Part shown: positions 12,470 through 23,296 of the stretch, piece after piece
Layout of the letters: each line of letters begins with the position of its first letter
Numbering within the stretch: the stretch's first letter is position 1
Origin: Daphnia carinata
Taxonomy: Eukaryota > Arthropoda > Branchiopoda > Diplostraca > Daphniidae
Direction of reading: 5' to 3'
DNA length: 64,000 bases
Assembly: GCF_022539665.2 (NCBI RefSeq)
Contig: NC_081338.1
Location: 6,560,446-6,624,445 of the forward strand
The notes under the pieces: model-generated
What the model was told of the DNA's origin: nothing
The model's input: only the letters and a program-made list of their open reading frames with translations
Databases searched by the model: none
Program-made: the position numbers and the translations under genes

Positions 12470-14955
12470 ATCATCGCACTAAGCGGACCCCCACGTCCCC
12501 TTTCCGGCCAGAGCCCTCCAAACCTCGGTATATGTTATTTTTATATATACCGTACAGTAGGGGCATGACCCCCTACGGGCTTATTATGAGTCAAGGGGAA
12601 ACGGGGCTACGGAAAGGAAGGGAGCCCAGATATGCACTTCAATTTTTGAATTTTAAATACCGTTTGGGGAATATGAATAAAGTTTAGGAATTCCATGTTG
12701 TCCATCCAATCATCCCAATTTATTCAACGTCTTGACCCAAACCAAGAACATTTACAGAGCCAGCGTTACTTTTCACCTTTATTTAAAAAACAAAAACAAC
12801 ATTAACTATTGAACAGAAAATTATGTAGGTTAGATATAGTTAGCAAAAAATGCTTCGTATTTACTTACAAGTCCCTTTCTACGAATATGAATTTAGGCTT
12901 TGAAAGGTTATTGCAAACTGCAACTTCAGGAAAACCATCCAGCTCTTGATCACCAAATAAATCCAAGTTTCCCTGCACTCTAGAAAAGTTCTCGTATTTA
13001 ATTAGAAAGTTAATGCAATTCGAAATAAATTTCCTACCACGTTGGAAATGACTTATTTCCATCAAGCTGGTGCCAACATCAGTTCTTTAAATATAGCATA
13101 TCAAACAAAACCTGGAAACAAAGCAGAACTTTCAATAAGCTATTAAAGGTGTGGTATGCTGCACAACAGGTTTTCACCAAGAACTTGTGCTTTACCTTTT
13201 AGAATTCAACTGCACATTGGTAACCATCCTAAAGAGAAAAACGATTGTGACAATATGGCACACTTGGCGATATCCTGGGATTCGGCAAAACATTTCCAAT
13301 TCGCGAGGCAACCATTATTATGGCAACCAAACACGATGTAGCCCCCTGACAACGAACCAATTGACAGTTCAGAAGAGTACTCAGTAACAAGCAATTCCTC
13401 CGCTAGATGTCTTCTAAATATAGGTGCTTTAAAAAATAAACAATTTTTGGTTTCATCTATTACAAAAAATACTTGTTGCAGATATGCTCGTTTTTGTTTC
13501 TTCAAGTGTAAATGGAGTCAATGTCAAGTGTTCCATGGCTATAAGGATAGGAGGTATTCAAAGCCCTAAAATAAATGTTTTATAGCACTAACCTAGAGAA
13601 AAAAGTTAACCATAGAATAGGCAACATTACCAACCAATCACCAGACAAGGAAAAAAATTCTTTGAAGCAACTACAAAGCTACATGGCTGCCAATATGTAC
13701 TGCTCCTATTTGTGATAACAATGTATGAAAGGTAGTATCAGCAAATGGTTTTATTGTTGTTTCGTTTCTAACCTAACCTTAAAATGCAAACCTCCCTTTT
13801 TCTTTTGTTAGTGATGAAGATGGAATTTTCTGTCCTACTTGTTTCTGTCATAGACTGTGGGATCCACCATTACAAAACTCTACATCAGCAACAATCGTTT
13901 CTCACTGCTCAGAACCTGCAAATGTCGTGAATGAAAAAATTTTAATTAAAAATAATTTAAACAATAGTTGCAACACCAAGCATTATTAAACGACTTGCCT
14001 AACTAAGGAAACCGCAGGAACCACAATGTTCGTCTCCACAATCCTGAAACGATTGAAATGACAAGCTTTGTTTTATTTCATTAATTTTAAGTTTAAAAAA
14101 AGTACAAAGCCTAACTGCATGGTTGAGCAGTTTGGCTTGATGCCTTTTTTAAAAAGCAAGAAGGTAGCAATAACCATATCTCAATGTGCCTCTCCTGCTT
14201 ACTTTTAAGAACACGAGTTACCGTCCATGATAGCAAGCTAATCAATTCTTCTTGCGTTCATGGTATGAGATGAAAATAATGGCGAAGAATAATACAATAG
14301 TGGAATATGGAAGAATGATAATGCCACACATTTATGATCCTTTTTAATGGCCATCTGGCATTGAGATGAGAGAACAAGGGCCAAGGCACCACATTTTTTT
14401 TCACAACTTGTGATATTCCCTAAAATTTAGACAGAAACAAACAATGACTCAGCATGAAAAGAATTACTTCTTATAGCTTTTTCTTAATAATGTGCCATTC
14501 ATTTTGTAATTTGAAAAGGAGTTTCAGATATCGTTAGGTATTCTCAAATTAATCTTTCTTGTGGAACATTGTTTTTGTTAGAATTAGAATCAATGTCTTT
14601 GGTTAACAATGTTTTCTTGACGAAACATTCACTCAAGTATTACTTTACCATTGCTGCCTGATGTGTCCAACATTTCGCCCGTCAGATACACACCATATGT
14701 TTCACACACGACAACGAACTAGCTAATGGCGACTGATGGCGGTTCACAAAACTCAAACAATGTTGCCACATATTTCAAAATGGGCGGCGAATTCAATTTA
14801 AGACACAACTTCTTAGTTTTCTCTCGCACAGGAAGATACTATGCAAAAACCAAATTAAAACAAGGAGATGGCTGGTTGACTTTCGGGCTTACAATGGTAA
14901 GTTTTGTATTGTTGGGAAAGATAAATTCATGTTGCGGCTCTCGTGCAGTAGGTCC
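12470..14955 (-). repeat. Right arm of the 2.48 kb inverted duplication
   Basis: Reverse complement of 6417-8892, nearly equal in length. Near its inner end (12470-13200) it matches the left arm almost base for base, including the 66-codon open stretch at 12865-13065. Farther out (13560-14950) substitutions accumulate. Examples are the AAG-to-AAC type changes and a small indel in the segment mirroring 7500-7600. One A is missing in the copy of the splice-bounded segment 8133-8166. Confidence 0.88.
14726..14896 (+). CDS. Orphan first-exon-like segment in right arm (57 codons)
   Basis: ATG at 14726 opens MATDGGSQNSNNVATYF and the frame ends at a GTAAGT donor after 14896. Compared with the left-arm copy there are 8 base changes, of which 7 alter amino acids. 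No next exon is recognisable to the right before the ionotropic receptor, which is on the other strand. Function unknown. Confidence 0.3.
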
Positions 14956-15499
14956 TCGACATCACTCCTTTTGGCACACATTACTAAAAATTTTACTACA
15001 GTAAAAATTTTTTACGTGTCTTCAGTGGTTTGTCGTTATGACAGAGTGCTTCAAGCAACACCCATTTTGGACCAAGATTTTTTCGTTGTTTCATTTACCC
15101 TGCACGTTTCCTAGCCTTCGGCATGCTCGCTTCTAAAATGTCAGTCCAAAATGGTCACTTTTATCCTATGACACAAAGCGCGGGAGAGGCGGAAAGAGAT
15201 TCAATAAAAACAAATGAAATGCAAAACCCGTACAAGCTTTAACGGAATTTAACCGAACGGCAAAAAAAAATTAATAAGACAAATCATCAGAACGTGTATT
15301 TGTTGTTACGTCAGTAAAGAAATGATCTACAGTCACTGAATTGATCGTGTTGGTAATTACATGTAAGCAATCAAATACACTTCTAAATGAGTTACTTGAG
15401 TTGATATGTATCTTGAAGTCAAAGAAAGGTATCCACAAATACAATCAATAATAAATTTACCAATTTACTACATGCTATTATCAGCCTTCTCCCATGGAT
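14956..15499. other. Spacer, nothing recognised
   Basis: AT-rich sequence between the inverted repeat and the 3-prime end of the ionotropic receptor gene, probably including that gene's 3-prime UTR. Confidence 0.4.
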
Positions 15500-17569
15500 T
15501 CATTTAACATTTCCATTAACGTCATCAGTTTCCTTTATCGTGGCTTTACGACTTAACTGTTTTTTACAATATTTGCTGACTTTAAAATAGAAAATTTCAC
15601 GGACAAACAAAATAAACGAAACTAGATAACCAAGAATTAAAAGATCAAATGGCCCAGAGAAATTCTTCAGGGTGATTTTTGTTTTCTCCTCGGACACTGC
15701 CTTACGCTGTTGTCTTTCGTGAGCTTCTTGCAAACATTGAGTTGCATTTCTATATTTCTTAAGTTCCCATGCAATCCAGTGTTCCATCATTCCAGATTCA
15801 TGCAACTCCATAAATCTGTACCAAACAAAGAAACATGAATAAATGTTTACTTTCTATCCTCATTTCATTTATCCAGAACAGCTCTTCTCATTAGGAGTTA
15901 CTGAACAGTCATTTGATTCATTACCCCATGCTGAACAGCCTGGTGTAGTGGCTATTCTTGGGTAGTGCCCAGGCCAGTGAACCTGGCATAGGTTCAAATT
16001 TTCTAGCAAGAGCAAGGTGGCATACTCCGGTAGCCCTATAATCTTCATCGATGACGTCCATGGCCGTGTATATTGTCTAAATTAATATAAAATAGAAATT
16101 TCCTCCTAGCTCTAGTTGTTTCCAATAACGCTTTGCCGGACATATCACAATACATGCAGGTAGGCGTAGGATCCCGATTTCACGAGATTAATGCATTCCT
16201 TCGTTGTCTTACAGCGTGACTCTGGATTAGAACGTAATTTGTCACCAGCATGTTTGTAGAATCCAACTTCTGCAGCCTTTGGCAAAAATGGTTTCAAAAC
16301 GGTTAATTTGATTTGACATATGATTCAATTCATCTTTAATTTGCATTACCGATAGGACAAGATCTACACCGTTCCCGTCGTTGACTGCGATATTGACCTT
16401 CGAATTTCCGATAGCATCAATGGCCGAATCAGCCATAGGTTTGGCATTTGATCCCAGGATGTAAGAAGTCAGTATGCTGTTATAAGCACAAATAAGTACC
16501 ATTGCACCTAAACACCACGAGCCCACGACAAAATAAAGAGCAGTTCGGTTTGTTTGAAAGCTTGCTCCTGTAAGAATAATCATTAGTTGAAATAGTTAGG
16601 TGACGTACAATGAGTTATAACCTTGGTTCATAAGAATACGAAAAACTTGAAAGAAAGCTTCGCTTATTTTCGAGCTCACTTCAGCATAAACATTTCCCTT
16701 TTTTGGTGAGCCAGCAATGGTCGCACTTTCATCAGGTTGTTTTTTAAAATATGCATGGGGAGAGGAATAGTAAATTGCTATGGCTGTTAGAGGCATCATA
16801 ACAACTAATCCGATCCAAACCTATTTGTTAATATTCGTTTGTTTTAAATTTCACAAGAGATATGATTGTCAACGTCAAAGTTGTGTATAATACCGGTAGC
16901 TGGAAAGGTTGAAGTGCAGCATCCGCATTCTGTAATTCCTCGGGCATAGGGATCACGGTAGCGATGGATGTGTACGCATATCCTTCTACTAAATCCATAC
17001 CGGCACTACGTCCCAATGTCATTGCAATGGATCCAATAACCAAATCACACTTCTGAAATGTAGTAAATGTTAGGTTTAACGCCATTCTCTTTCTCAATTT
17101 TTTTTCTTTTTACTTACGCCCTGTGTCATGTAGTAATGCAAGCCCGGTAGCGTGTTACTTTGTTTTTCTAGACGAGTATCGTTTACTTGTAGAATAGAGT
17201 ACCTGCACTCAAAAAAAAAGCCGAAAAGTTGCAAACATTTAAAATGTGTAAAATGAATAATTGCATCAGATTGACTCACGTGAAATTAAATCGTCGCGAA
17301 AGAGCACTAAGAGTATTCATGGCCACACCCTGCATTTTCACGATATGTCCAGATGCGTTTCTCGTTACGTAGAGATGAACCGGTGAGCTCTGTGTAAACA
17401 TCGAACTCAGGTTATTGATTTAAATGATTATCTGAAAAATTATACCTTATCGTACACATACCTGCAATCCAACGACGAGGTGTTTTCCATTAAGATATTC
17501 ATTAATATGCGTGGAACTGCAAATTTGCATCAGGACGAAGAAGCTGCACAATCTGATTGCCTTCATCAT
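15500..17569 (-). CDS. Ionotropic receptor (IR / iGluR family), one apparent frameshift
   Basis: Eight exons: 17462-17569, 17280-17389, 17118-17202, 16894-17052, 16622-16820, 16154-16567, 15925-16076, 15500-15815. All junction phases agree, giving about 513 residues. The start (17569) opens a signal peptide (MMKAIRLCSFFVLMQICSS). There is no large amino-terminal domain: the chain goes directly to the S1 ligand-binding half (KCDLVIGSIAMTLGRSAGMD, AYTSIATVIPMP). Then come the first span (VWIGLVVMMPLTAIAIYY), pore region and M3 (WCLGAMVLICAYNSILTSYI), the S2 half and a last span (FSGPFDLLILGYLVSFILFV). This is the layout of arthropod IRs, chemosensory or related ligand-gated cation channels. In exon 6 the frame must shift by one extra base near 16276 (AAAGGCTGCAG) to continue into EVGFYKHAGDK. 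So it is either a recent pseudogene, a null allele or a base-call error. Confidence 0.85.
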
Positions 17570-18224
17570 GTTCACAGCTTAGAAAGACAATCTTTTCGGT
17601 GAAGTTTGTTTAGAATTGCACCGGATCTGCTGAGGAATAATTAGATGGCAGTCATCAGGGAAACAGTGGTCCGTTTTTGTCGTGAAACGGACTTCTTATC
17701 TTCGGCGATACGTGCTGCGAAACCTTGGAAACGTTTGGCAAAACAAACTCTATCAAATGTAAAGAACAATTCAGATTAATAAGACACTTTAAATGTTTGA
17801 ATTTCTTTCTTGCTTTTCGTTGGCATTTGAATAAGAAATGCCAATACAAAAATCATATCCTGTTGAATGTGCTCGAGTTTTTCTATTTCCTCAATCATGT
17901 ACGTCAACGAGGCGTGGCCCGGGCGTGTCCTCGTACCAATTTCTTCTTCAAATTTTGGGGCCGGAGCAACTAAAAAATACATGGAGGGCATACGAAACCA
18001 ACGTCGAGAACGATATTCAATTCTCTTCTTTTGTTGATTTATTCAGTAGAAGTTGAAGCAAATACTCGAGTGAACGAATAACAACTGGATTATAATAGTC
18101 AGTTTTAAATGGCTTTGGGGGAAAAATTAAGCGAAGAACTGTAATTGCGCGAAGGAAATGATCAGCATTTTAAAAGCTCGATGATGATGAAGAAAGAGTC
18201 AGCCAGCCAACTCGATTAAAATGT
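17570..18224. other. Spacer between receptor and secreted protein A
   Basis: Upstream region of the minus-strand receptor and downstream region of secreted protein A. No gene seen; no clear TATA motif ahead of the receptor. Confidence 0.4.
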
Positions 18225-19702
18225 TTAGCGGCCATTTTGTTGCTGTCGAACTTGGGGAGGATAAACTGGCTGTTGTGGAGCCTGTTGAGGTTGACGGGGA
18301 TACACTGGTTGTTGCAGAGCTTGTGGAGGATACGCTGACTGCTGTGGAGCTTGTGGAACTTGAGGAGGATAGGATGGCTGTTGTGGAGCATAAACTGGAG
18401 CTGAAGCCGAATAAGCCGGTGCTTGGTAAGAAGGAGCTGGGGCTCCGTACGTCTGTTGAGGAGGTCCGTAGCTGGACTTTGGTTTCTTGCTGGCCTTTGG
18501 CGCTCCGTAACCGGCCTTAGGCTTCTTAGCTTTAGGAGCTTTGGGGGCCTTTGGGGCACCATAACCACCCTTGGGTTTCTTGGCTTTAGGGGCCCCATAA
18601 GATTGTTGAGGGGCTTCATAAGATTGAACTGGTGGGGAATAAGGAGCTGGTGGACTGTACTGGGAAGCAGGAGGATTGTATTGGGCAACAGGAGGATTAT
18701 ACTGAGGAGCTGCAGGGGCTGGAGGATTGTACGACTGTGGAGCTGCAGGAGCCGGAGGATTGTAAGATGGTTGGGCTGCAGGGGCTGGAGGATTGTAAGA
18801 TTGTGGAGCCGCAGGAGCTGGAGGATTGTAGGATTGAGGGGCTGCAGGAGCCGGAGGATTGTAGTATTGTTGGGCTGGTTGAGCTTGATAAGACTGAGAA
18901 GGAAGTGGTGACGATGCTGGCGGAGGTGGAGGGTTGTACGCTGGAACAGGAGGGGCGATAGAATGTCCTGCTTGGGCTTCATGCGGTTGAGGTCCAGACG
19001 GTGCGTATTCAGGAGCATTGAATTCAGCAGCTGGAGGATTAAAGAAAGATTGTTGGGGTGCTAGTTGGGCATCAGATGAAGGAGCAGTTTGATGAGCATC
19101 GAAGGACGGGACGGGCGGCTGGTTGTCGTACGTGGGAGCAGCTGGTTCAACTGAAAACGACTGCTGATCATACGACTGTTGAGCTGGTGGGGCTTGGTGA
19201 GCCGTTTCGTGATGATGTTCGTGGTGTTGAGCAGGTTGTGCTTCGTGAGCTGGTTCGTGATGATGCTCGTGCTGTTGAACAGGTAGCGTCTGATAAGGTG
19301 AAGGAGCACTACCAAAATTTGCTCCTACATCGGGAGTGTGAATCGGAGCACCATGCCCGTGATCGTGTCCGTGATCATGGTGTCCATGATGTCCATGTCC
19401 ATCAGCTAAAAATGAAACGAAAATTATTTACATACACATAAAAATCTCGGTGAGGGCAAATGGGCCATATCACCACAGGGTATCATTTAACTATAAAAAT
19501 CTAAAACTTTCTCCCGTTTTTAACACTATTCCTAATACTTACGCGATCTTTTTTCACGGTTGATTTCAGCTAAATTAACAGCCACCATAAGACAAAACAC
19601 GAAAAGTACCTTGAAAACAGAAAAGGTTAATCGAATTTAGAAATTCAAGTGAAAATTAAAGTTTAAGATGGAAGCCAAGCTTACAGAGCGACTGATTGCC
19701 AT
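18225..19702 (-). CDS. Secreted His-rich, Pro/Tyr/Lys-rich structural protein A
   Basis: Three exons (19685-19702, 19543-19609, 18225-19405) give 421 residues. Exon 1 codes only MAISRS. Exon 2 supplies the hydrophobic signal core (VLFVFCLMVAVNLAE) and ends in the furin-type site REKRS. Exon 3 starts PDGHGHHGHHDHGHDHGHG, a His-rich block, followed by GAPIHTPDVGA. Next come Gln/Pro-rich sequence and about five 11-residue repeats of the form APAAPQSYNPP (18700-18880). A Lys-rich block follows (YGAPKAKKPKGGYGAPKAP, KKPKSSYGPPQ), then a Gln/Pro tail ending QNGR. No folded domain is visible. Repeated Tyr, Lys and Pro with His suggests an extracellular, cross-linkable or metal-binding material such as cuticle, glue or matrix; that role is inference. 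Same architecture as B and C downstream. Confidence 0.85.
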
Positions 19703-19775
19703 GGTTGCTGTAGCTTGCTCAGCAGCTGGAAGTGGGTATGTCCTGGAACAGCGACGACCGACGCTTTATATACCT
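19703..19775 (-). promoter_or_regulatory. TATA promoter and conserved 5-prime UTR of protein A
   Basis: On the minus strand TATATAAAG begins at 19772, 70 bases before the ATG. The block CGCTGTTCCAGGACATACCC then CACTTCC follows at the expected start-site distance and recurs in B and C. Confidence 0.8.
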
Positions 19776-21259
19776 GAATGTAGCTTGAAACGGTGGATGC
19801 GGATAAAGAAGAGAAAGGAAGAGAAACTAAACATCGTAACTGCCAGCATAAACTATAGGCGAACTACATCACATGTCGGATAATAAGCGGCACGGAAATA
19901 CTAAATACACACACACACCATCTGTTCAAAGATTCAGCTCTTTTGTTACGCGGTAGCGCGCGGTAACCGCAAAAGACACTCAGCGGGACCGACTTTATCA
20001 ACTCTATTCCGCACTTCACTTCTTTTATTTCCTTAATTTCTTCTCATTTTTTCAAGTCTCCTCTCCCTTTCTCTGTCATATGGGATTACCCAGTTCATTC
20101 CAGTTTGTTCCATCAGCAGAGAAAATGCCGTATTTTCTCTTTCGCTTGACGACGACCCGGCAACGGAACCTCTTGAATCGTCTTACTTTCTGTCAAGACA
20201 TTATTTCTAATGGTGAGAGTTGCTTGTTTTCTGTTAAATTATATAGACTTAACTGCTGAAAAGATGCCACATCATTGGCTAAAAACACTCCCCTCTGCGT
20301 CAGTCTCAATCGCGTTGGGAAACATATGAAGCACTGCCACGAAGGAATTGGGATTAGCACAGTCGGTGTTACGGTAACATCTTTTTCCAGGGGAAGTCCT
20401 CAGCACATGTGAATTTCCAGCTTTCTCCATGTGTTCCAACACATTAGAACAACAATTTATCGGTTTGAAAGAATACCCTATAAATTAAAAGCCTCGTTTG
20501 ATACCACCACCAACAAAAACGAATAATTTAAGTTACCAGGCGAGGAAATAGTGTCCAATCACTCTCGACACGTATTTAATAAAGTTCCAAGAAAAAGTTT
20601 CTTTTTCTCCAGTTAACCGTGCACCATATGGTCCATGATCGAAGTTAATAACAGCTAGGTGATAACAAAACAAGAAAGTTTTTTAATTGTTTACCAAAAC
20701 ATTTGAGTTTCTTTTTCTGCTTACCATATTCGATACCTAATTAACCGATCCGCACGTGTGGCTCTTCACTACGAATCCTTTTGTTTTAAAACCACCACAA
20801 CCACCAAATCTTGTTTGAATCGTTTCAACTCCTCGGGCTAAAGAACACTTCGTAGGGCATTATGTTCGACACTTAAGTTTACTCTCTTCCAGGATCCTCC
20901 GTATTAAAATAAGAGAATATTATTAATAAAAATGGTTTAGTAAGTCAGTCGGCCAGTGTCCAACTGTTCATTACACGTGCATTTTCTAGCACAATCTGGC
21001 GGAAGAGTTGAGATGAAACTGTATATTCCTTCTGAAATTCCCGTAGCTGTAACGAATATGCAAAATGGTGTGCGCTAAACGGGACACAGTGAAAGAGAAA
21101 TATTTGGTAGAACGTTCAAAGTTTTTAGTGAGAAACATAAATGACAATAATGAAAGAAATCCTGTTATGTTTCAATTCAAGCCCATTAACTACAACGGGA
21201 CATGCCCTGAGAGGCTAATTAAATTACTTTCAGCAATGTATTGGCAGATCGATCCATTG
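19776..21259. other. Intergenic, nothing recognised
   Basis: AT-rich spacer upstream of protein A and downstream of the coiled-coil gene, with a short CA run near 19909-19918. No coding or RNA gene seen. Confidence 0.4.
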
Positions 21260-22526
21260 TTAGATTCCCTTCTGAACAAGAAGGAAGAGTTTGGCATCAA
21301 GCATCACCCATTTTTTCATCAAATCTGTTAAAAAGATTAAAATCAATAAAATGAACATAGTGCGAAATACAAAACAATTCCCGTTGAATACCTTGAACAA
21401 GCTTTTTCAACCCAGCGTTTTCGTAACCGCTTTTCAAATAGAATAGCATTGCTTCTAGACATTGGAGATTAGTGTTGCACGTTTCTAGCAATTCAGTCTG
21501 CAACAAAAGATGCAATTTAACTTAAAATTACCATACAAACAATTCAGCTGGAAAAGTACTTGTATCCAAGCGGATTGCGACGGTTTCAACGAGTTGTTAA
21601 GGATTTTGTAGTACGATGTTTGTGCCGCACTAAATTGTGAGGAAGAAGTTTTAACAGCGTTAACTATTTCTTCATTTGCATCCAAGAAATCCAAAGGGGG
21701 AGTGACACTCGTCGTAGAGTCTTCCGTTTCTAGTCCGCTGGAATCTGACGTATCTAGTTGTGCGTTTACGTTATCAAATGGCTCAGCGACTGGATTTCCT
21801 GGTTCCTTGTAATCATCTTGTTCTTTAATTTGTAGCGACACTGGCAAGAGGACGTCTTGTTCTGTATGCACGGGGGATTCTGGGTGATGATCTGAAATTA
21901 ATTGAATTTTCAACTGGTCTCGTTCTTGTTCAAGTCGCATAACATCCGCTTCCAGCTGAGAAATTCGGTTTTCGTAAGAAAGTTTTTCATTCTTTCTCGG
22001 TTCCACTGACGTATGGAGTTCCATCGCATCATCCACAAAAGCGCTGTCTAATGAAACACTCAGTTGTGGCAGTTCCAGAGGAGTTTCGTTTATCTCTTCC
22101 ATAATAACTGGCAGTTCAACACCAAAATCGTTTCTGAGCTTGTCTTCCAGTAAGTTTATGTATTGTGATTGATTGGCGATTTTTAGTTTTCTCGACTGCA
22201 ATAGAATGGAAGCTTCATCTAATTTACTGACTAAATAGTCCAATTGGCATTGGAATTTCGATTGTAAATCGAGATGAATCTGTTTCAAAGCTGCTGCGCG
22301 GTCAGATTCGTACAATCGCTTTTCTGACTCGAATTTTTGGGTTTCCAGGACTAGATTTCTACGACAAGCATTTAAATACTTCCAAACTGCTTTGATGCCT
22401 ACTAGTTTTTCTGCCTGAAAAGATATTTAAGGTTTCGCACTATAGTATTACTGTTTGCTGTATAGTATTTTATATTACCTCTATTCCAAAAAGCATGGTG
22501 TCCCATTGAGGGGAACTCGATTCCAT
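21260..22526 (-). CDS. Coiled-coil protein of unknown function
   Basis: Four exons (22479-22526, 21560-22414, 21392-21497, 21260-21324) join in phase to 357 residues. Start ATG at 22526 (MESSSPQWDTMLFGIEAEK). Residues about 20-120 are strongly helical and charged with heptad-like leucines (ESEKRLYESDRAAALKQIHL, LVSKLDEASILLQSRKLKI). A second coiled-coil segment lies around residues 160-190 (RISQLEADVMRLEQERDQL). Between and after them are acidic, Ser/Thr-rich linkers, and the C-terminus is hydrophobic-basic (KKWVMLDAKLFLLVQKGI). No signal peptide or membrane span, so a cytoplasmic or nuclear scaffold, perhaps centrosomal or kinetochore-related, is plausible but unproven. I do not recognise the family. 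Confidence 0.75.
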
Positions 22527-23296
22527 TGTGGTTGCTATTTCTATTTACGTACAGATTGGAGCAGGCAATCAAGTGAAATTTACACCATAGAATTCGTGGA
22601 ACACTGATGACTCAATCTGATATTGCAAATGAATGGCATTCGGTAATGGCGAGACGAAGGTCGTGTTACAATACGCAACTGTAACAGAAAACAAACTAGA
22701 CACTGTAATTGCACACCTTTCTGTAATCCTGTTGAAGGCTAGACGAATCTGTTAGACGTTAGACATACGGGAGCGAATATCAGTTGTTTTTTTTACTAAC
22801 CTTCGAACACGGTGGATATTTTGTCAAATGCGTTCGATTGACCACCGGAACCCAAAAGCATTTGATTGTGTAACCAAAGGGACAGAATTTGCTCGAAGAG
22901 CTCTTGAAATCACCGGTTCAAACACAAACACCACTGTGGCCACAGCGTCTCCAAACCCATCTTACTTGTGCCAACTCCACGTGCAAACTGAGGGCAAGAA
23001 AGGGCGCTCAAATTTATCGCACCCTTCCTTCTTCTATTTCTATGAAAACGATGCCAAGTTGCCAAATCTTTGAATGAAATCCCATTAGGAAACAGTCCCA
23101 ATTAATAAAAAAAACACTCCCAATATTAATTCGTTTATTTTGAATAGGAAGCCAATTATAATTTTTTTCACAGAATCTCAATCTAAATAGGAAGAAGTTT
23201 TAGGATTTTCGGCGTAAGAAGTTGGAAAATAAGAAAGATAAAGAATAAGAAAAAGCACGCCAAGATGAAGGTCCTCAACGTTCTGAATGCCTGGCT
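22527..23296. other. Spacer; candidate poly-A signal of the VAT1-like gene
   Basis: Upstream region of the coiled-coil gene and 3-prime UTR of the VAT1-like gene. A minus-strand AATAAA (plus 23134-23139) lies about 160 bases beyond the VAT1-like stop. No gene seen. Confidence 0.45.

Noticed and set aside
18170-19018. Open frame of 282 codons overlapping protein A
   Set aside because: Out-of-frame reading of the same tandem repeats; the true frame has the signal peptide exon and shared family ends.
22828-23073. Plus-strand 81-codon open frame between the coiled-coil and VAT1-like genes
   Set aside because: No familiar motif or splice context; lies in the UTR region of flanking minus-strand genes.
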